NCBI GenBank assembly: GCA_035268885.1
Contig: DATFKA010000162.1
Span: forward strand, 1-64,000
Source: DATFKA01 sp035268885
GTDB lineage: Bacteria; Bacteroidota; Bacteroidia; Chitinophagales; Saprospiraceae
Length of the DNA stretch: 64,000 nt
Direction of reading: 5' to 3'
A program made the position numbers and the translations under genes. Under the pieces are notes generated by a model that worked only from the letters and a program-made list of their open reading frames with translations, did no database searches and had not been told where the DNA came from. Below are positions 15,793-25,400 of the stretch, piece after piece. Within the stretch, counting starts at the first letter, position 1. Each line of letters starts with the position of its first letter.

Positions 15793-18700
15793 TTAATCGA
15801 TTTCGAATCGATAGGCTTTATCTAATTTTTTATTCCACTTGGGCAGCATATCTTCCTTTAAGGTATCCATTCGCCTGGATAACCTTTCCTGTACTTCCGC
15901 GTAATAGTTCATTTGGCTGCGCTGATCGGCGGTCATGGGACCCATCCAATCGCCAACACTGCGGTATAAACTGCCGGTACGGCTCAACAACTCATCGTAC
16001 ATACGGTTGATCTCCATGATTTCCGCCATGGCTTCCTCGTTGATTTTGGAGCCTTGTTTTTTCAGCTTTTCCGCTTTCCATTTTAAAGGGCGTGCCGTTT
16101 TGGTATCTTCTACAATAGTGCTATACAGATCACCAATATCGAACAGGGTAGCGGTCCAGGCTTTGCGAACGGCCAGATCGATGTCGAGGCGCGGATCATC
16201 CACGATGGATAAACTAGTAGTATAGGTTTTATCGCCAACGACTAATTCGACGGTATACAGGCCGGGATCGGCCATTGGGCCACTCATGCCGCGGGAGCGC
16301 CACCTGGGCGTTTCTTCCTCTGCATTCGGATTACTGGGCGCACTGGGAAAATTTTTGTAGTTAAAATTCCAGTAAACGCGATTAAATCCCTGGGTAGTAT
16401 CCGCCCGCACGGTGTTCACCAGCTTCCCTTCCGCCGTTTTAATTCTTAGTTTAATATCCTTTTTGGCGACCGCCTCCGGTAAGAAATAATCGATCATGGC
16501 ACCCCGCTCCGGGTTTTCACCGCGAAACATCATGTCCCCTACGTGGGCACCTTTACGCGAATAATTGATCATTTCGGCCCTTGAGGTCGTGAATAGCTGT
16601 ACTTCATTTCCACTCTCAAATTCTTGTAGTGGATTCAAATTATCCAGAATCCAGACGCCGCGACCGTGGGTAGCCAGTACCAGATCGTTTTCTTTGGGAT
16701 GAATAACCAGATCGTTAAAGGCAACGGTAGGCATATTGTTTTTTAGTTCTGTCCAGTTTTTACCGCCATTATGGGAGATAAAAAAGCCGATCTCCGTTCC
16801 CAAATACAATAGATCGGGATTTTTAGGATCCTGTCGCATGGTCCTTACGACCCGGTCTTCCGGCAAATCGCCTACAATAGAGGTCCAGCTTTCTCCACCA
16901 TTCGTTGTTTTATAGAGGTAGTTGTTGAAATCGTTATTCCGATAATTATTGATGGCTACAAATGCGGTATGGGGATCGTGGGTAGATACCTCAATGGTAT
17001 TGATCCAGGTCATCTCCGGCAATCCGGCCAGCCGATCGGTGACATTGGTCCAGGTCTGCCCGTCGTCGGTTGATACCTGCACTTGTCCATCGTCGGTACC
17101 TACGTAAAGTAGTCCTTGCTGAAGAGGAGATTCAGCGATGGCCGTTAGGGTAGGCCAGTAGGGAATACCATCGTCCAGCGATGCGGTAGAGGTATCCGGC
17201 CTTTGGTTCATGATTTTCAGTTCGCGACGGTTGGTTTGGGTGGTTAGATCTCCCAGTTGCTGCCAGGTTGCTCCATTGTCGGTACTTTTCCAGAGGATAT
17301 TCGTACCCGCATAGATCGTATTTGGATCATGAGCGGAGATAAAGAAGGGGCCATCCCAGTTTGCGGGTGCCATGGCATTACCCAATTCGGGCTCTGGCAC
17401 TCCTGGGCCCCAGGCATCCCAGTTGCGGCGCGGGCCGATTCGCCCTTTGGGATCTCCCGGACGAATCGACTGCCGCTGTCGCGTTTTAAGGTTTAATTTG
17501 GAAAGACCGAGGTATTGTGACTCGGTATAGAGTATATCCGGATTAGTAGGGTGGATCAAATTCAGGAAACCATCGCCACCACCGGTGCGTGTCCAGTCTT
17601 CGTTCAGAATACCGCCGCTGAAATACGTTTCGTTAGGACCTATCCAGCTGCCGTTATCCTGCAGACCGCCAATTACGTTGTAGGGATGCTGATTATCTAC
17701 ACTGACCCGGTAAAACTGACTGATGGGAAGGGACTTGACAAAAAGCCAGGTCAGGCCACGATCGTAGGAAATCCCTAGTCCTCCATCATCACCCTTAATG
17801 ACGTGTCGAGAGTCCTCTGGATTCACCCAAAGAATTCGATCATCTCCGTGAAGAGATTGACGGGCCCGGGTAAAGTTTTTACCACCGTCGTCAGAATAAC
17901 TATAGGCATTCATCATATAAATCCGCTGATCATCACTGGGATCAACCAGAATTTGGCTGGCGTACATGGGGCGGGGATTCCAATCACTCATAAAAGTCCA
18001 GGTTTCTCCCTTATCCTCACTGCGGTAAACGCCCGCTTTACGACGATTATAAGCTGTGGAGGCATTATACTGATAGCCTTGCTCTACACAGACGTAGACA
18101 ATTTCGGGGTTACTGCGGTATATAGAAATACCGATTCTTCCTTTATTTCCTGCGGGCAGCCCTTCCGTTAGTTCTTTCCAGTTTTCTCCACCATCCGTGG
18201 ATTTCCAGAGCTTGCTACCCGGGCCACCACCGTCAAAACCATAGGGGCGTCGACGTCGCTGATAGGAAGTGGCGTAAAGAATATCGGGGTCAGAAGGGTC
18301 CATGGCAATATCTACCACGCCTGTGTTTTCGTCTACTTCCAGGATCTTATTCCAGCTTTCGCCACCGTCTTTTGATTCATAGAGACCGCGCTCTTCGTTG
18401 GGTCCCCACAGGTGACCCATAGCGGCGACGTAGATATGATTCGTGTCTTGGGGGTGCAGCACAATGCGTCCGATATGATGGGATTCCTTGAGCCCCATAT
18501 GTTGCCAGGTTTCCCCGCCGTCGTGTGATTTATAGACGCCATCTCCCCAGGAGGAACTCTGCCGATTGGCCCGTTCACCGGTACCTACCCAGAGGATATG
18601 TGGATACTCCTGATGCAGGGCAATATCACCGACTGAATGCGTATTTTGGTTTTCAAATACGGGTTTCCAGACAATACCATTGTTGGTCGTCTTCCAAACG

Positions 18701-18894
18701 CCACCGGTTGCGGAGGCCGCATAGATGGTGTAGGGATCTTTTTCCACGACGTCAATATCGACGATCCGGCCACTCATATTGGCCGGGCCAATATTTCGCA
18801 ATTCCAGATTTTGCATTAGATCGGCGCTGAGTTGTGCTTGCGCAAAAAAGGAAGTCAACAGACTCAGACAAAAAACAGGGATAAGAATTCGCAT
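15793..18894 (-). CDS. Secreted sortilin/BNR-repeat beta-propeller protein
   Basis: The 1033-residue protein has a signal peptide (1-20, ...FFAQA) followed by a large propeller related to the VPS10/sortilin N-terminal domain and YVTN/BNR glycosyl hydrolase-like proteins. Asp-box motifs recur (GGVWKTTNNGIVW, GVYKSHDGGETW, GLYESKDGGESW, KLWKSTDGGENW, GVYRSEDKGETW, LYKTTNGGESW, FFISHNGGKNW). The C-terminal ~250 residues form a separate beta-rich part and a helical end (NRMYDELLSRTGSLY). These proteins are often annotated as glycosyl hydrolases, but the propeller mainly predicts binding; I cannot identify catalytic residues. No T9SS tail is visible, so it is probably periplasmic. It stands alone with its own terminator, divergent from the Fur-family gene. 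Confidence 0.85.
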   Translation of the reverse strand: MRILIPVFCLSLLTSFFAQAQLSADLMQNLELRNIGPANMSGRIVDIDVVEKDPYTIYAASATGGVWKTTNNGIVWKPVFENQNTHSVGDIALHQEYPHILWVGTGERANRQSSSWGDGVYKSHDGGETWQHMGLKESHHIGRIVLHPQDTNHIYVAAMGHLWGPNEERGLYESKDGGESWNKILEVDENTGVVDIAMDPSDPDILYATSYQRRRRPYGFDGGGPGSKLWKSTDGGENWKELTEGLPAGNKGRIGISIYRSNPEIVYVCVEQGYQYNASTAYNRRKAGVYRSEDKGETWTFMSDWNPRPMYASQILVDPSDDQRIYMMNAYSYSDDGGKNFTRARQSLHGDDRILWVNPEDSRHVIKGDDGGLGISYDRGLTWLFVKSLPISQFYRVSVDNQHPYNVIGGLQDNGSWIGPNETYFSGGILNEDWTRTGGGDGFLNLIHPTNPDILYTESQYLGLSKLNLKTRQRQSIRPGDPKGRIGPRRNWDAWGPGVPEPELGNAMAPANWDGPFFISAHDPNTIYAGTNILWKSTDNGATWQQLGDLTTQTNRRELKIMNQRPDTSTASLDDGIPYWPTLTAIAESPLQQGLLYVGTDDGQVQVSTDDGQTWTNVTDRLAGLPEMTWINTIEVSTHDPHTAFVAINNYRNNDFNNYLYKTTNGGESWTSIVGDLPEDRVVRTMRQDPKNPDLLYLGTEIGFFISHNGGKNWTELKNNMPTVAFNDLVIHPKENDLVLATHGRGVWILDNLNPLQEFESGNEVQLFTTSRAEMINYSRKGAHVGDMMFRGENPERGAMIDYFLPEAVAKKDIKLRIKTAEGKLVNTVRADTTQGFNRVYWNFNYKNFPSAPSNPNAEEETPRWRSRGMSGPMADPGLYTVELVVGDKTYTTSLSIVDDPRLDIDLAVRKAWTATLFDIGDLYSTIVEDTKTARPLKWKAEKLKKQGSKINEEAMAEIMEINRMYDELLSRTGSLYRSVGDWMGPMTADQRSQMNYYAEVQERLSRRMDTLKEDMLPKWNKKLDKAYRFEID

Positions 18895-19067
18895 GAAGTA
18901 CTCTTTTTAGTGATGGGATAAATAAAAAAAGAATTTTTGAATCCTTCAGGGCAGGTAGACCACCGTCGCTTACACGAAGATGAACAACAATTCTGCATAA
19001 TTTACCCTGAGTTGAATCTTTATTTCATCCGATATCGTTATTTTTACCAACGAGACAGATAGGTACG

Positions 19068-19081
19068 AAGTGAATTCACTT
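19068..19081. promoter_or_regulatory. Palindromic operator candidate 1 upstream of the Fur-family gene
   Basis: AAGTGAATTCACTT is a perfect 14-bp palindrome in the spacer between the divergent BNR-repeat and Fur-family genes. A 13/14 copy occurs 63 bases downstream. Confidence 0.6.
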
Positions 19082-19130
19082 GGTCAAAATGTTTGAGGCG
19101 GAGGGAATCCTGCGCACAACTTTAGTCACC

Positions 19131-19144
19131 AAATGAATTCACTT
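19131..19144. promoter_or_regulatory. Palindromic operator candidate 2 upstream of the Fur-family gene
   Basis: AAATGAATTCACTT repeats the palindrome at 19068 with one change. The overlapping bases TCACTTTG (19139-19146) are one step from the TAnnTTTG -7 element, about 25 bases before the start codon. A repressor bound here would cover the promoter, which suggests autoregulation. Confidence 0.6.
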
Positions 19145-19170
19145 TGAGCAGATAGATAACTCTTAAGTAT

Positions 19171-19587
19171 ATGAAGAAAAGCGGAAAAATCTTAAAGCAA
19201 AACGGACTGAGTAGGACGGAAGTCCGGGTAAAAGTCCTGGAACTTTTTTTGGAGAGTGAGATCGCCCTTTCTTTAACGGATATTGAAAGTGCTTTCGATA
19301 AACTGGACAGAATAACTTTGTACCGTACCCTGAAGGCTTTCGAAACCAAAGGGATCATTCACAAAGCCATCGATGGGACGAAGCACCCAAAGTACGCTAT
19401 GTGCGAGTCCAGTTGTGATGAGCATAATCATCAGGATAATCACGCCCATTTTCACTGTATGAATTGTGAGAAAACGATTTGCCTGGAAAATGTTCCCACA
19501 CCCAATTCTCCCAATATTCCGGCAGGGTATCAGGTGCGGGAAACGAATTTGATCTTATCGGGCGTCTGCACAGAATGCACCGAATAA
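19171..19587 (+). CDS. Fur-family metal-responsive transcriptional regulator
   Basis: The 138-residue protein has a winged-helix (about 1-75, LSLTDIESAFDKLDRITLYRTLKAFETKGIIHK) and a metal-binding dimerisation domain. The structural zinc ligands are two CxxC pairs (Cys96/Cys99 in HCMNCEKTICLE and Cys133/Cys136 in CTECTE). A His-rich sensor stretch, HNHQDNHAHFHC at 85-96, resembles the metal site of Fur/Zur proteins. I cannot decide between zinc, iron or peroxide sensing. Two palindromes upstream are likely its own operators. The gene converges with the MscS gene, leaving four bases between them. Confidence 0.9.
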   Translation: MKKSGKILKQNGLSRTEVRVKVLELFLESEIALSLTDIESAFDKLDRITLYRTLKAFETKGIIHKAIDGTKHPKYAMCESSCDEHNHQDNHAHFHCMNCEKTICLENVPTPNSPNIPAGYQVRETNLILSGVCTECTE

Positions 19588-19591
19588 TTGC

Positions 19592-20467
19592 TTAATTCGG
19601 CAGTGCCTCCACCAGACTTTTATCAAACTCCAATGTACGGATGGGGAATGGAATATTGATGTCGTGCTCGTCAAAGACTTCCTTAATTAGTAGAATCGCT
19701 TCACTTTGGACGTGCATGATTTCTTTTCTCGTTTTAGCCTCTACCCAGAATCGGGTGATAAAGTTGATTGAGCTCCCCCCAAACTCCTGGTAAAAGAACT
19801 CTACTGGACTTTTATCATCCGTTTCAAAACGCTCGGTCAAGCTATCGACAACTAATTGTTTGACCTTGCGGAGATTTGAATCATAAGCCACGCCACAGGC
19901 TAGTGACACCCGTGCTCTTTTTGTATAGCTAAAATTTTTAAAAGGATTGTCTAAAACGGTTCGGTTTGGGATGACAACAATATTGTTATCTCCTTCTAGT
20001 ATTTTGGTACTTCGCAGAGAAATTTCCTGCACCTTACCGGCATATCCATTCGACTCAATCCAGTCACCCACCTGTATGATATCTTTGATCGCCAGGAAGA
20101 TTCCGGAGAAAGAGTTCGCCAGGGAGCCCTGTAGCGCCAAACCAACGGCCAAACCAGCTACACCAGCACCGGCCAGGATGGATTTCAGGGCAGTATCCAG
20201 ATTCATGATGCTCAGGGCCAAAATTATTCCCAATATGATCATGGCAATGGCCAAAATATTAGACAGTAAATTGGAAATAGATTTTTGCTTGACCACTTTG
20301 TCCAGACCGCGCTTGGCGTATTTCTTTAACACACGCCCCAGGGCATAGGTCAATAAGAAAACGATAATAGCCAAAATGAAATTTGGTAAATTGACGATGA
20401 TGGTATCCAACCAGGACTCTAGTCTTCCCACTAACTTATTCAAGGATTCTGATAGTCTGCTTTCCAT
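19592..20467 (-). CDS. MscS-family small-conductance mechanosensitive channel
   Basis: The 291-residue inner-membrane protein has three membrane helices (about 20-125) and a C-terminal beta/alpha vestibule, the architecture of E. coli MscS (286 residues). The pore helix TM3 carries the Ala/Gly pattern AGAGVAGLAVGLALQGSLANSFSGI, followed by the family signature VGDWIE. It opens under membrane tension to release solutes after hypo-osmotic shock. It lies on the same strand as the symporter gene upstream, but a strong hairpin between the two argues for separate transcripts. Confidence 0.93.
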   Translation of the reverse strand: MESRLSESLNKLVGRLESWLDTIIVNLPNFILAIIVFLLTYALGRVLKKYAKRGLDKVVKQKSISNLLSNILAIAMIILGIILALSIMNLDTALKSILAGAGVAGLAVGLALQGSLANSFSGIFLAIKDIIQVGDWIESNGYAGKVQEISLRSTKILEGDNNIVVIPNRTVLDNPFKNFSYTKRARVSLACGVAYDSNLRKVKQLVVDSLTERFETDDKSPVEFFYQEFGGSSINFITRFWVEAKTRKEIMHVQSEAILLIKEVFDEHDINIPFPIRTLEFDKSLVEALPN

Positions 20468-20538
20468 TTATAATGTGTATTTTATATAGAAAGCAAAAAG
20501 CAATGGCATGTTCGCTTAGAAGCTGAAAAGATAAGTCA

Positions 20539-20571
20539 ATGCACCAGCTTCGCCTGACGAAGCTGGTGCAT
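20539..20571 (-). terminator. 14-bp hairpin downstream of the symporter gene
   Basis: ATGCACCAGCTTCG and its exact inverse flank a 5-base loop, 6 bases past the symporter stop and 72 bases before the MscS start on the minus strand. The downstream side on that strand is T-rich but has only a short T-run (ATCTTTTC). Confidence 0.6.
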
Positions 20572-20576
20572 TCGTC

Positions 20577-22265
20577 TTACCAGAAAATAGCGTATAGGGC
20601 CGTAAGCAAGATTAGAATAACCACGGCAGAAATGTTGAATTTAGGATCCGTTTTGAAGGTGTCTTTTTTATGGTCGATTCCCTTGGGATCGTCTTTCCCT
20701 TTGTTCTCCCGCAAGCTGATCAGCAAAACAATACCGATACTGAGCAGGCAGGTGATGAACATCTGGTGCATAAAGGGAATATTCACAAAGAGGGGAGAAT
20801 CCACCCAACCGTTGGCCCCTACCTTGAAATACATGGCGATGGGTATGGAGAGGATTACGCCCCAGATAGCACCGTTATTGGTGGCTTTTTTAGAAAATAA
20901 CCCCGTCAGAAAGACCGCCAGAATACCAGGACTGACGACACCTGTATATTCCTGGATATACTGAAATACCTGCCCTAAATTTCCCAGAAGTGGAGCGATA
21001 AATACCGCAATAACCAGCGCAACGGCGGCCGTAATACGTCCAACGTTTACCGTGCGCGTTTCGCTTGCTTTTGGCTCTATATAAGGTTTGTAAATATCCA
21101 TGGTGAAGATAGTGGAAGTAGAGTTCAGCATGGAGGCCAGAGAGGAAACAATTGCTGCTGCCAGGGCGGCCACAACCAGTCCTTTCAGTCCGATGGGCAC
21201 AAATCGACTAATGAGCCAGGGGGCGGCATTATCGTTCACCACCGTACCTTCCGCATTTACGAAAGTGGGATCCAATGAAGCTTTTACCAGTTCCCCATTG
21301 GCATCGAGGTTCATCACGTAAGCCACAATACCCGGGATGACGACGATCAGCGGGATAATCATTTTGAGGCCCGCCGCAAAGGCAATACCCCTTTGTGATT
21401 CTTTCAGGCTTTTGGCCGCCAGGGTACGCTGAATAATGTACTGGTTAAAGCCCCAGTAATAGAGGTTGGCGACCCACATCCCTCCAATTAGGACCGCCAG
21501 GCCAGGAAGATCCCACCAGGCATCCCGACCATTGGGGGTGATGATTTCACCGCGCGATACAATCATGGAGAATTTCTCAGGGACTACTTCGTAAATATGG
21601 ACCAAACCATTAATTACGCCTCCTTCGGGCGTTACGGCCTGTAGGGCAAGTACGGAGGTGATTAGCCCGCCAATAACCAGAATAATCACCTGGATTACAT
21701 CGGTCCAGGCTACGGAGGCCAGTCCGCCCCACAAGGAGTAAGCGGCCGCAAAAAGCGCCAGTCCAATAATACTGGTTAAGACGATGGAGCCGTCACCCGT
21801 ACCAATAATGGTGTCCAGTGCTTTGCCGCCTAAAAAGAGAACAGAAGTCAGATTGACAAAGATGAACAGCCCAATCCAAAAGATAGCCAGGATCGTTTTT
21901 AAATTAGTACTGAACCGCTGCTCGACAAATTCGGGAATGGTATACAGCTTTTTTTCCATGAAAATGGGTAGGAAATATTTGCCCACGATCAGTAAGGTAG
22001 CGGCGGCCATCCATTCGTAAGAGGCAATCGCCAGGCCAATGGCAAATCCCGAACCAGACATACCGATAAATTGCTCAGCTGAAATATTTGCGGCGATCAG
22101 GGAGGCACCGATGGCCCACCAGGGCAATGATTTACCTGCCAGAAAATAGTCTTCTGCCGTTTTCGTTTCTCCTTTTTTGGTGCGGGAGACCCAAAGCCCC
22201 ACTGAGATAATCAGTAAGCCGTAGGCGATAAAGATAATGGTGTCGAGGGTAGCGAAATTGCCCAT
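20577..22265 (-). CDS. Sodium/sugar symporter of the SSS family (vSGLT-like)
   Basis: The 562-residue inner-membrane protein belongs to the sodium:solute symporters with about 14 helices. The N-terminal part closely follows the Vibrio sodium/galactose symporter (AGKSLPWWAIGASLIAANIS, SAEQFIGMSGSGFAIGLAIA, SYEWMAAATLLIVGKYFLP, YTIPEFVEQRF). It also carries the conserved WGGLASVAWTDVIQ and the sodium-site stretch SSLASMLNSTSTIFTMDIY. A sodium-driven hexose uptake role is likely, consistent with the nearby glycanase and FucP-type transporter, although these are not in one operon. A long palindrome lies directly upstream. Confidence 0.9.
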   Translation of the reverse strand: MGNFATLDTIIFIAYGLLIISVGLWVSRTKKGETKTAEDYFLAGKSLPWWAIGASLIAANISAEQFIGMSGSGFAIGLAIASYEWMAAATLLIVGKYFLPIFMEKKLYTIPEFVEQRFSTNLKTILAIFWIGLFIFVNLTSVLFLGGKALDTIIGTGDGSIVLTSIIGLALFAAAYSLWGGLASVAWTDVIQVIILVIGGLITSVLALQAVTPEGGVINGLVHIYEVVPEKFSMIVSRGEIITPNGRDAWWDLPGLAVLIGGMWVANLYYWGFNQYIIQRTLAAKSLKESQRGIAFAAGLKMIIPLIVVIPGIVAYVMNLDANGELVKASLDPTFVNAEGTVVNDNAAPWLISRFVPIGLKGLVVAALAAAIVSSLASMLNSTSTIFTMDIYKPYIEPKASETRTVNVGRITAAVALVIAVFIAPLLGNLGQVFQYIQEYTGVVSPGILAVFLTGLFSKKATNNGAIWGVILSIPIAMYFKVGANGWVDSPLFVNIPFMHQMFITCLLSIGIVLLISLRENKGKDDPKGIDHKKDTFKTDPKFNISAVVILILLTALYAIFW

Positions 22266-22284
22266 GTTTCAGTTGGTTTTTAGT

Positions 22285-22323
22285 TTCTAGTGGCTCAGGG
22301 ACTAAGTCCCTGAGCCACTAGAA
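22285..22323. repeat. 39-bp perfect palindrome between divergent genes
   Basis: Two 19-base arms starting TTCTAGTGGCTCAGGGACT are exact inverses around a single central A. It lies 20 bases from the symporter start and 108 bases from the caspase-lipase start, in a spacer where no terminator is needed because the genes diverge. It could be a cruciform, an operator for a large dimer, or a REP-like insertion. Confidence 0.85.
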
Positions 22324-22430
22324 GATTTTAGATGGGAAAAATAGTTATCTTCTTTTGGATAAAAAAAGACTGGACCGTTTATTATTTGTTTTTTGGAAAA
22401 GAAAGTATCTTTTGATTTCAAACCCAAATC

Positions 22431-25400
22431 ATGAAAAAACCTACTTTCTACGCCGTTTACGTGGGAATTAATGCTTACGATAATTGCCGCCAGTTGAATG
22501 GCTGTATTAATGATGTGGTAGCCATGCATCGCTATTTTGCCCGGCTCTGTGCACAACAGCCCATTGCCTATCAGCCAAAATTTTTGCTTTTACCGCACCG
22601 GGAGGAGAAGCGATTACTGAAAAAAGAGGATATGGATTACACCAAACCCACCCGGGAAAATGTAATTAACGCCTTTGATTTTTTTGCGCAGGCAGATCCC
22701 GAAAGCGGCGATTACTGCCTTTTTTATTACAGTGGGCACGGGTCTTACGTAGATGCGCCCCCTATCTTCCGGCCGGTTGCTCCCGATGGTACCTTACAGA
22801 CCCTGGTCTGCGCGGATAGTCGTTCTAAAAAAGGTCGTGACTTGCTGGATAAAGAAATAGCTTATCTGATCGCTAAAACCCTCGAGGGTAAAACGGACTT
22901 AAAGGAGGGTAAAGGCGTACACTTTCTAAGCATCTTTGATTCCTGCCATTCGGGCACCGTTTCGCGGGGTGATGATGAAGTAGTCGCACGGATGGAACAA
23001 AAGGGTAAGGCCATTAGCCGCACCTCCCAGGTACTTGGGTTTACTCGGGAAGGAAACGCTTTTTACAAGCCATTTGACAAGGGACAAAAAGCCATTAGTA
23101 AGGATGGTTTGAAACACGGTCGTTACATCAATCTGTCGGCCTGCCGGGACGCGGAGGTGGCACAGGAACGAATTCTGGATAGCTATATCGAAACGGAGTC
23201 GGCCACCAAGCGTAATCACGGTGTCTTTTCCTTTAGTTTCTTGCGTACACTGGAGCGGTCGGGTACGGATTTGAGCTACGGTGAGTTGATGCGTCGGGTA
23301 CAAATGGAAATTCGTACCCGAGTGGGTAATCAAATCCCGGTACTGGGAAAAACTTACCTGGAGGACGATGACCTGTTTTTTTTGAAAAACCGATTAAAGG
23401 CACCAGCCAAAACCTACGAAGTGGGCTGCCGGGAGACGCGGATGGGCTGGGAGTGGTACCTCAATGCCGGCGCACTTAATGGTCTGCTGCCCTCCACCAG
23501 CGATCAGGCCTCCCAGATCAAGCTGACGGATGGTAGTGAGCGGATTGTAGATATTACTTTCGTAAAAGGCATGGAGTGTATACTGGATGAAAAAGCCTTT
23601 ATAGCAGCCGACCGGGAGAAAAATCTGGCAGCGGTTATTCACCAAATGCCATTCCAGCAAACGGCCCTTGCCTACGATGCACAACTTTCTACCGAAGATC
23701 AAAAAATGTTTGATCAGGAGTTCTCTAAAAAAGATCTGAAGTACATCCGGAAAGCAGCAGCCGGAGAATCGGCGACCTACACGATTAAAGAAACCAAAAG
23801 ATCGGATCAGAAGGCCTTTATGCTGGCCCGCCAGGGAAGTGATATGCCGGTGTTTTTACCCGTGGTTCGTCACGCCAATTTCCTTAACGACGCAGAGCAG
23901 GTCGGCAAATGGGAAAACACCCTTTTGTTAAAAAACCAGGAAACCCAAATTCCGCGTTCGGACATAGCGGTAAGCTACCAAAAACTGGAAGGTTTTTCTA
24001 TGTTTGAACCGGCGATCTTCCAACGCCTGCAAAATTATGATTATAGCCTGCAATTCCGCAAGGAACAGTTCAGCGAACCGGTGCTTAATCCGGATCTGAT
24101 TCATCTGAATTACAAAAAAGACAAGGATCAGTACATCGCACCGGCCTTATCGGTTTCCCTGAAAAATATTTCCGGCTTTCAGGATTATTGGGTGGGAACC
24201 TTATACCTGGATTCCGCTTTCGGGATTACCAGTAAAAACCTGGAAGTACAAGAGCTTAAAGCGCAGGCCGATGATCCACTGGATTTGGAGTTTCGCGATG
24301 ATCGACAGGGGATTCGACTGCCCTTCATTCCGATTTTCTTCGATCCCTATTATCACGAGCACGGACTTACCGAGATTACGGATTACTTGATCGTAGTCGT
24401 CTCAAAAAAGCCTTTTTCACTGGATGACTTCGAGCAGACCTCCCTGCCTCTGAGTGACCGTCGGGCCCAGGGACTATTTATGCCCCAAATGAAGGAGGAC
24501 GATTGGTTCACCATAAAAATTCCTATCCATATTTCTTATCCGCTGGAACAAGTACAGTTGAAACCCGGTGAAACGCAGGCACTGACCCGAACCTTTCGCC
24601 AGCATAATTATCAGGCGGCACCCAGTACTAATTCATTAAGCATTGAGGCGCCCGAGGGCTTCGGTGCCGTAGTCAATGCAACCACTAGTGCTCGCGCCAA
24701 AAGGGCTGTCGAAGAGCTGTCTTCGGGGCGTTCTACCGTGAATCAACGGGCTTTAGTGCCCCCGGGTTCTTTATTCCAGGGGGCGGAAGGTAAGACTGGC
24801 GTTTTTAGTAACAGCCTGGACGTGGAGCCCGACCAGCAGCTGAGTATCCTGGAGCTTACCGAGGTGAAAGGTACCCTGAATCCTGAAAAGCCTTTAAAGA
24901 TCTACCCGGGTAGTCCCCTGGAAGAAGACGAAACCATCTTACCTTACGGTTACGATGAAGAACAGGATATTTACTTTCCACTGGGATATACGGATGGAGA
25001 GGGTACGGTGATTATTGAACAATTACCCCAGCCTTCGGATGCCTTTATCGGCAGCGATGCCGTAGATGAGCCCCTCGATTCCAATGATCGTAGTATCAAG
25101 CGATCGATCAAGCTCTTCTTTAATAAATTGGTCTGGAGTAAACTTACTGGTCACCACGAATACCAGACCCTGGGCCTGGTGAAAACGGGTAAGGAAAATG
25201 AGGAACGTTTGGTCTACCACGGCACGGGATCTGGAGAGGACAGGGCGGCACTTTCGCAAATGCAAAATTATATTCAGGAGCAATCGCAGCAGAAAGGAAA
25301 ATCAGGCATCTTATTACTCATCCACGGTATCATTGGCAATACGGATGCACAGGTAAAGGCCGTTTTCGAGCATACGGATATTCATCAGGAATACGCCGCT

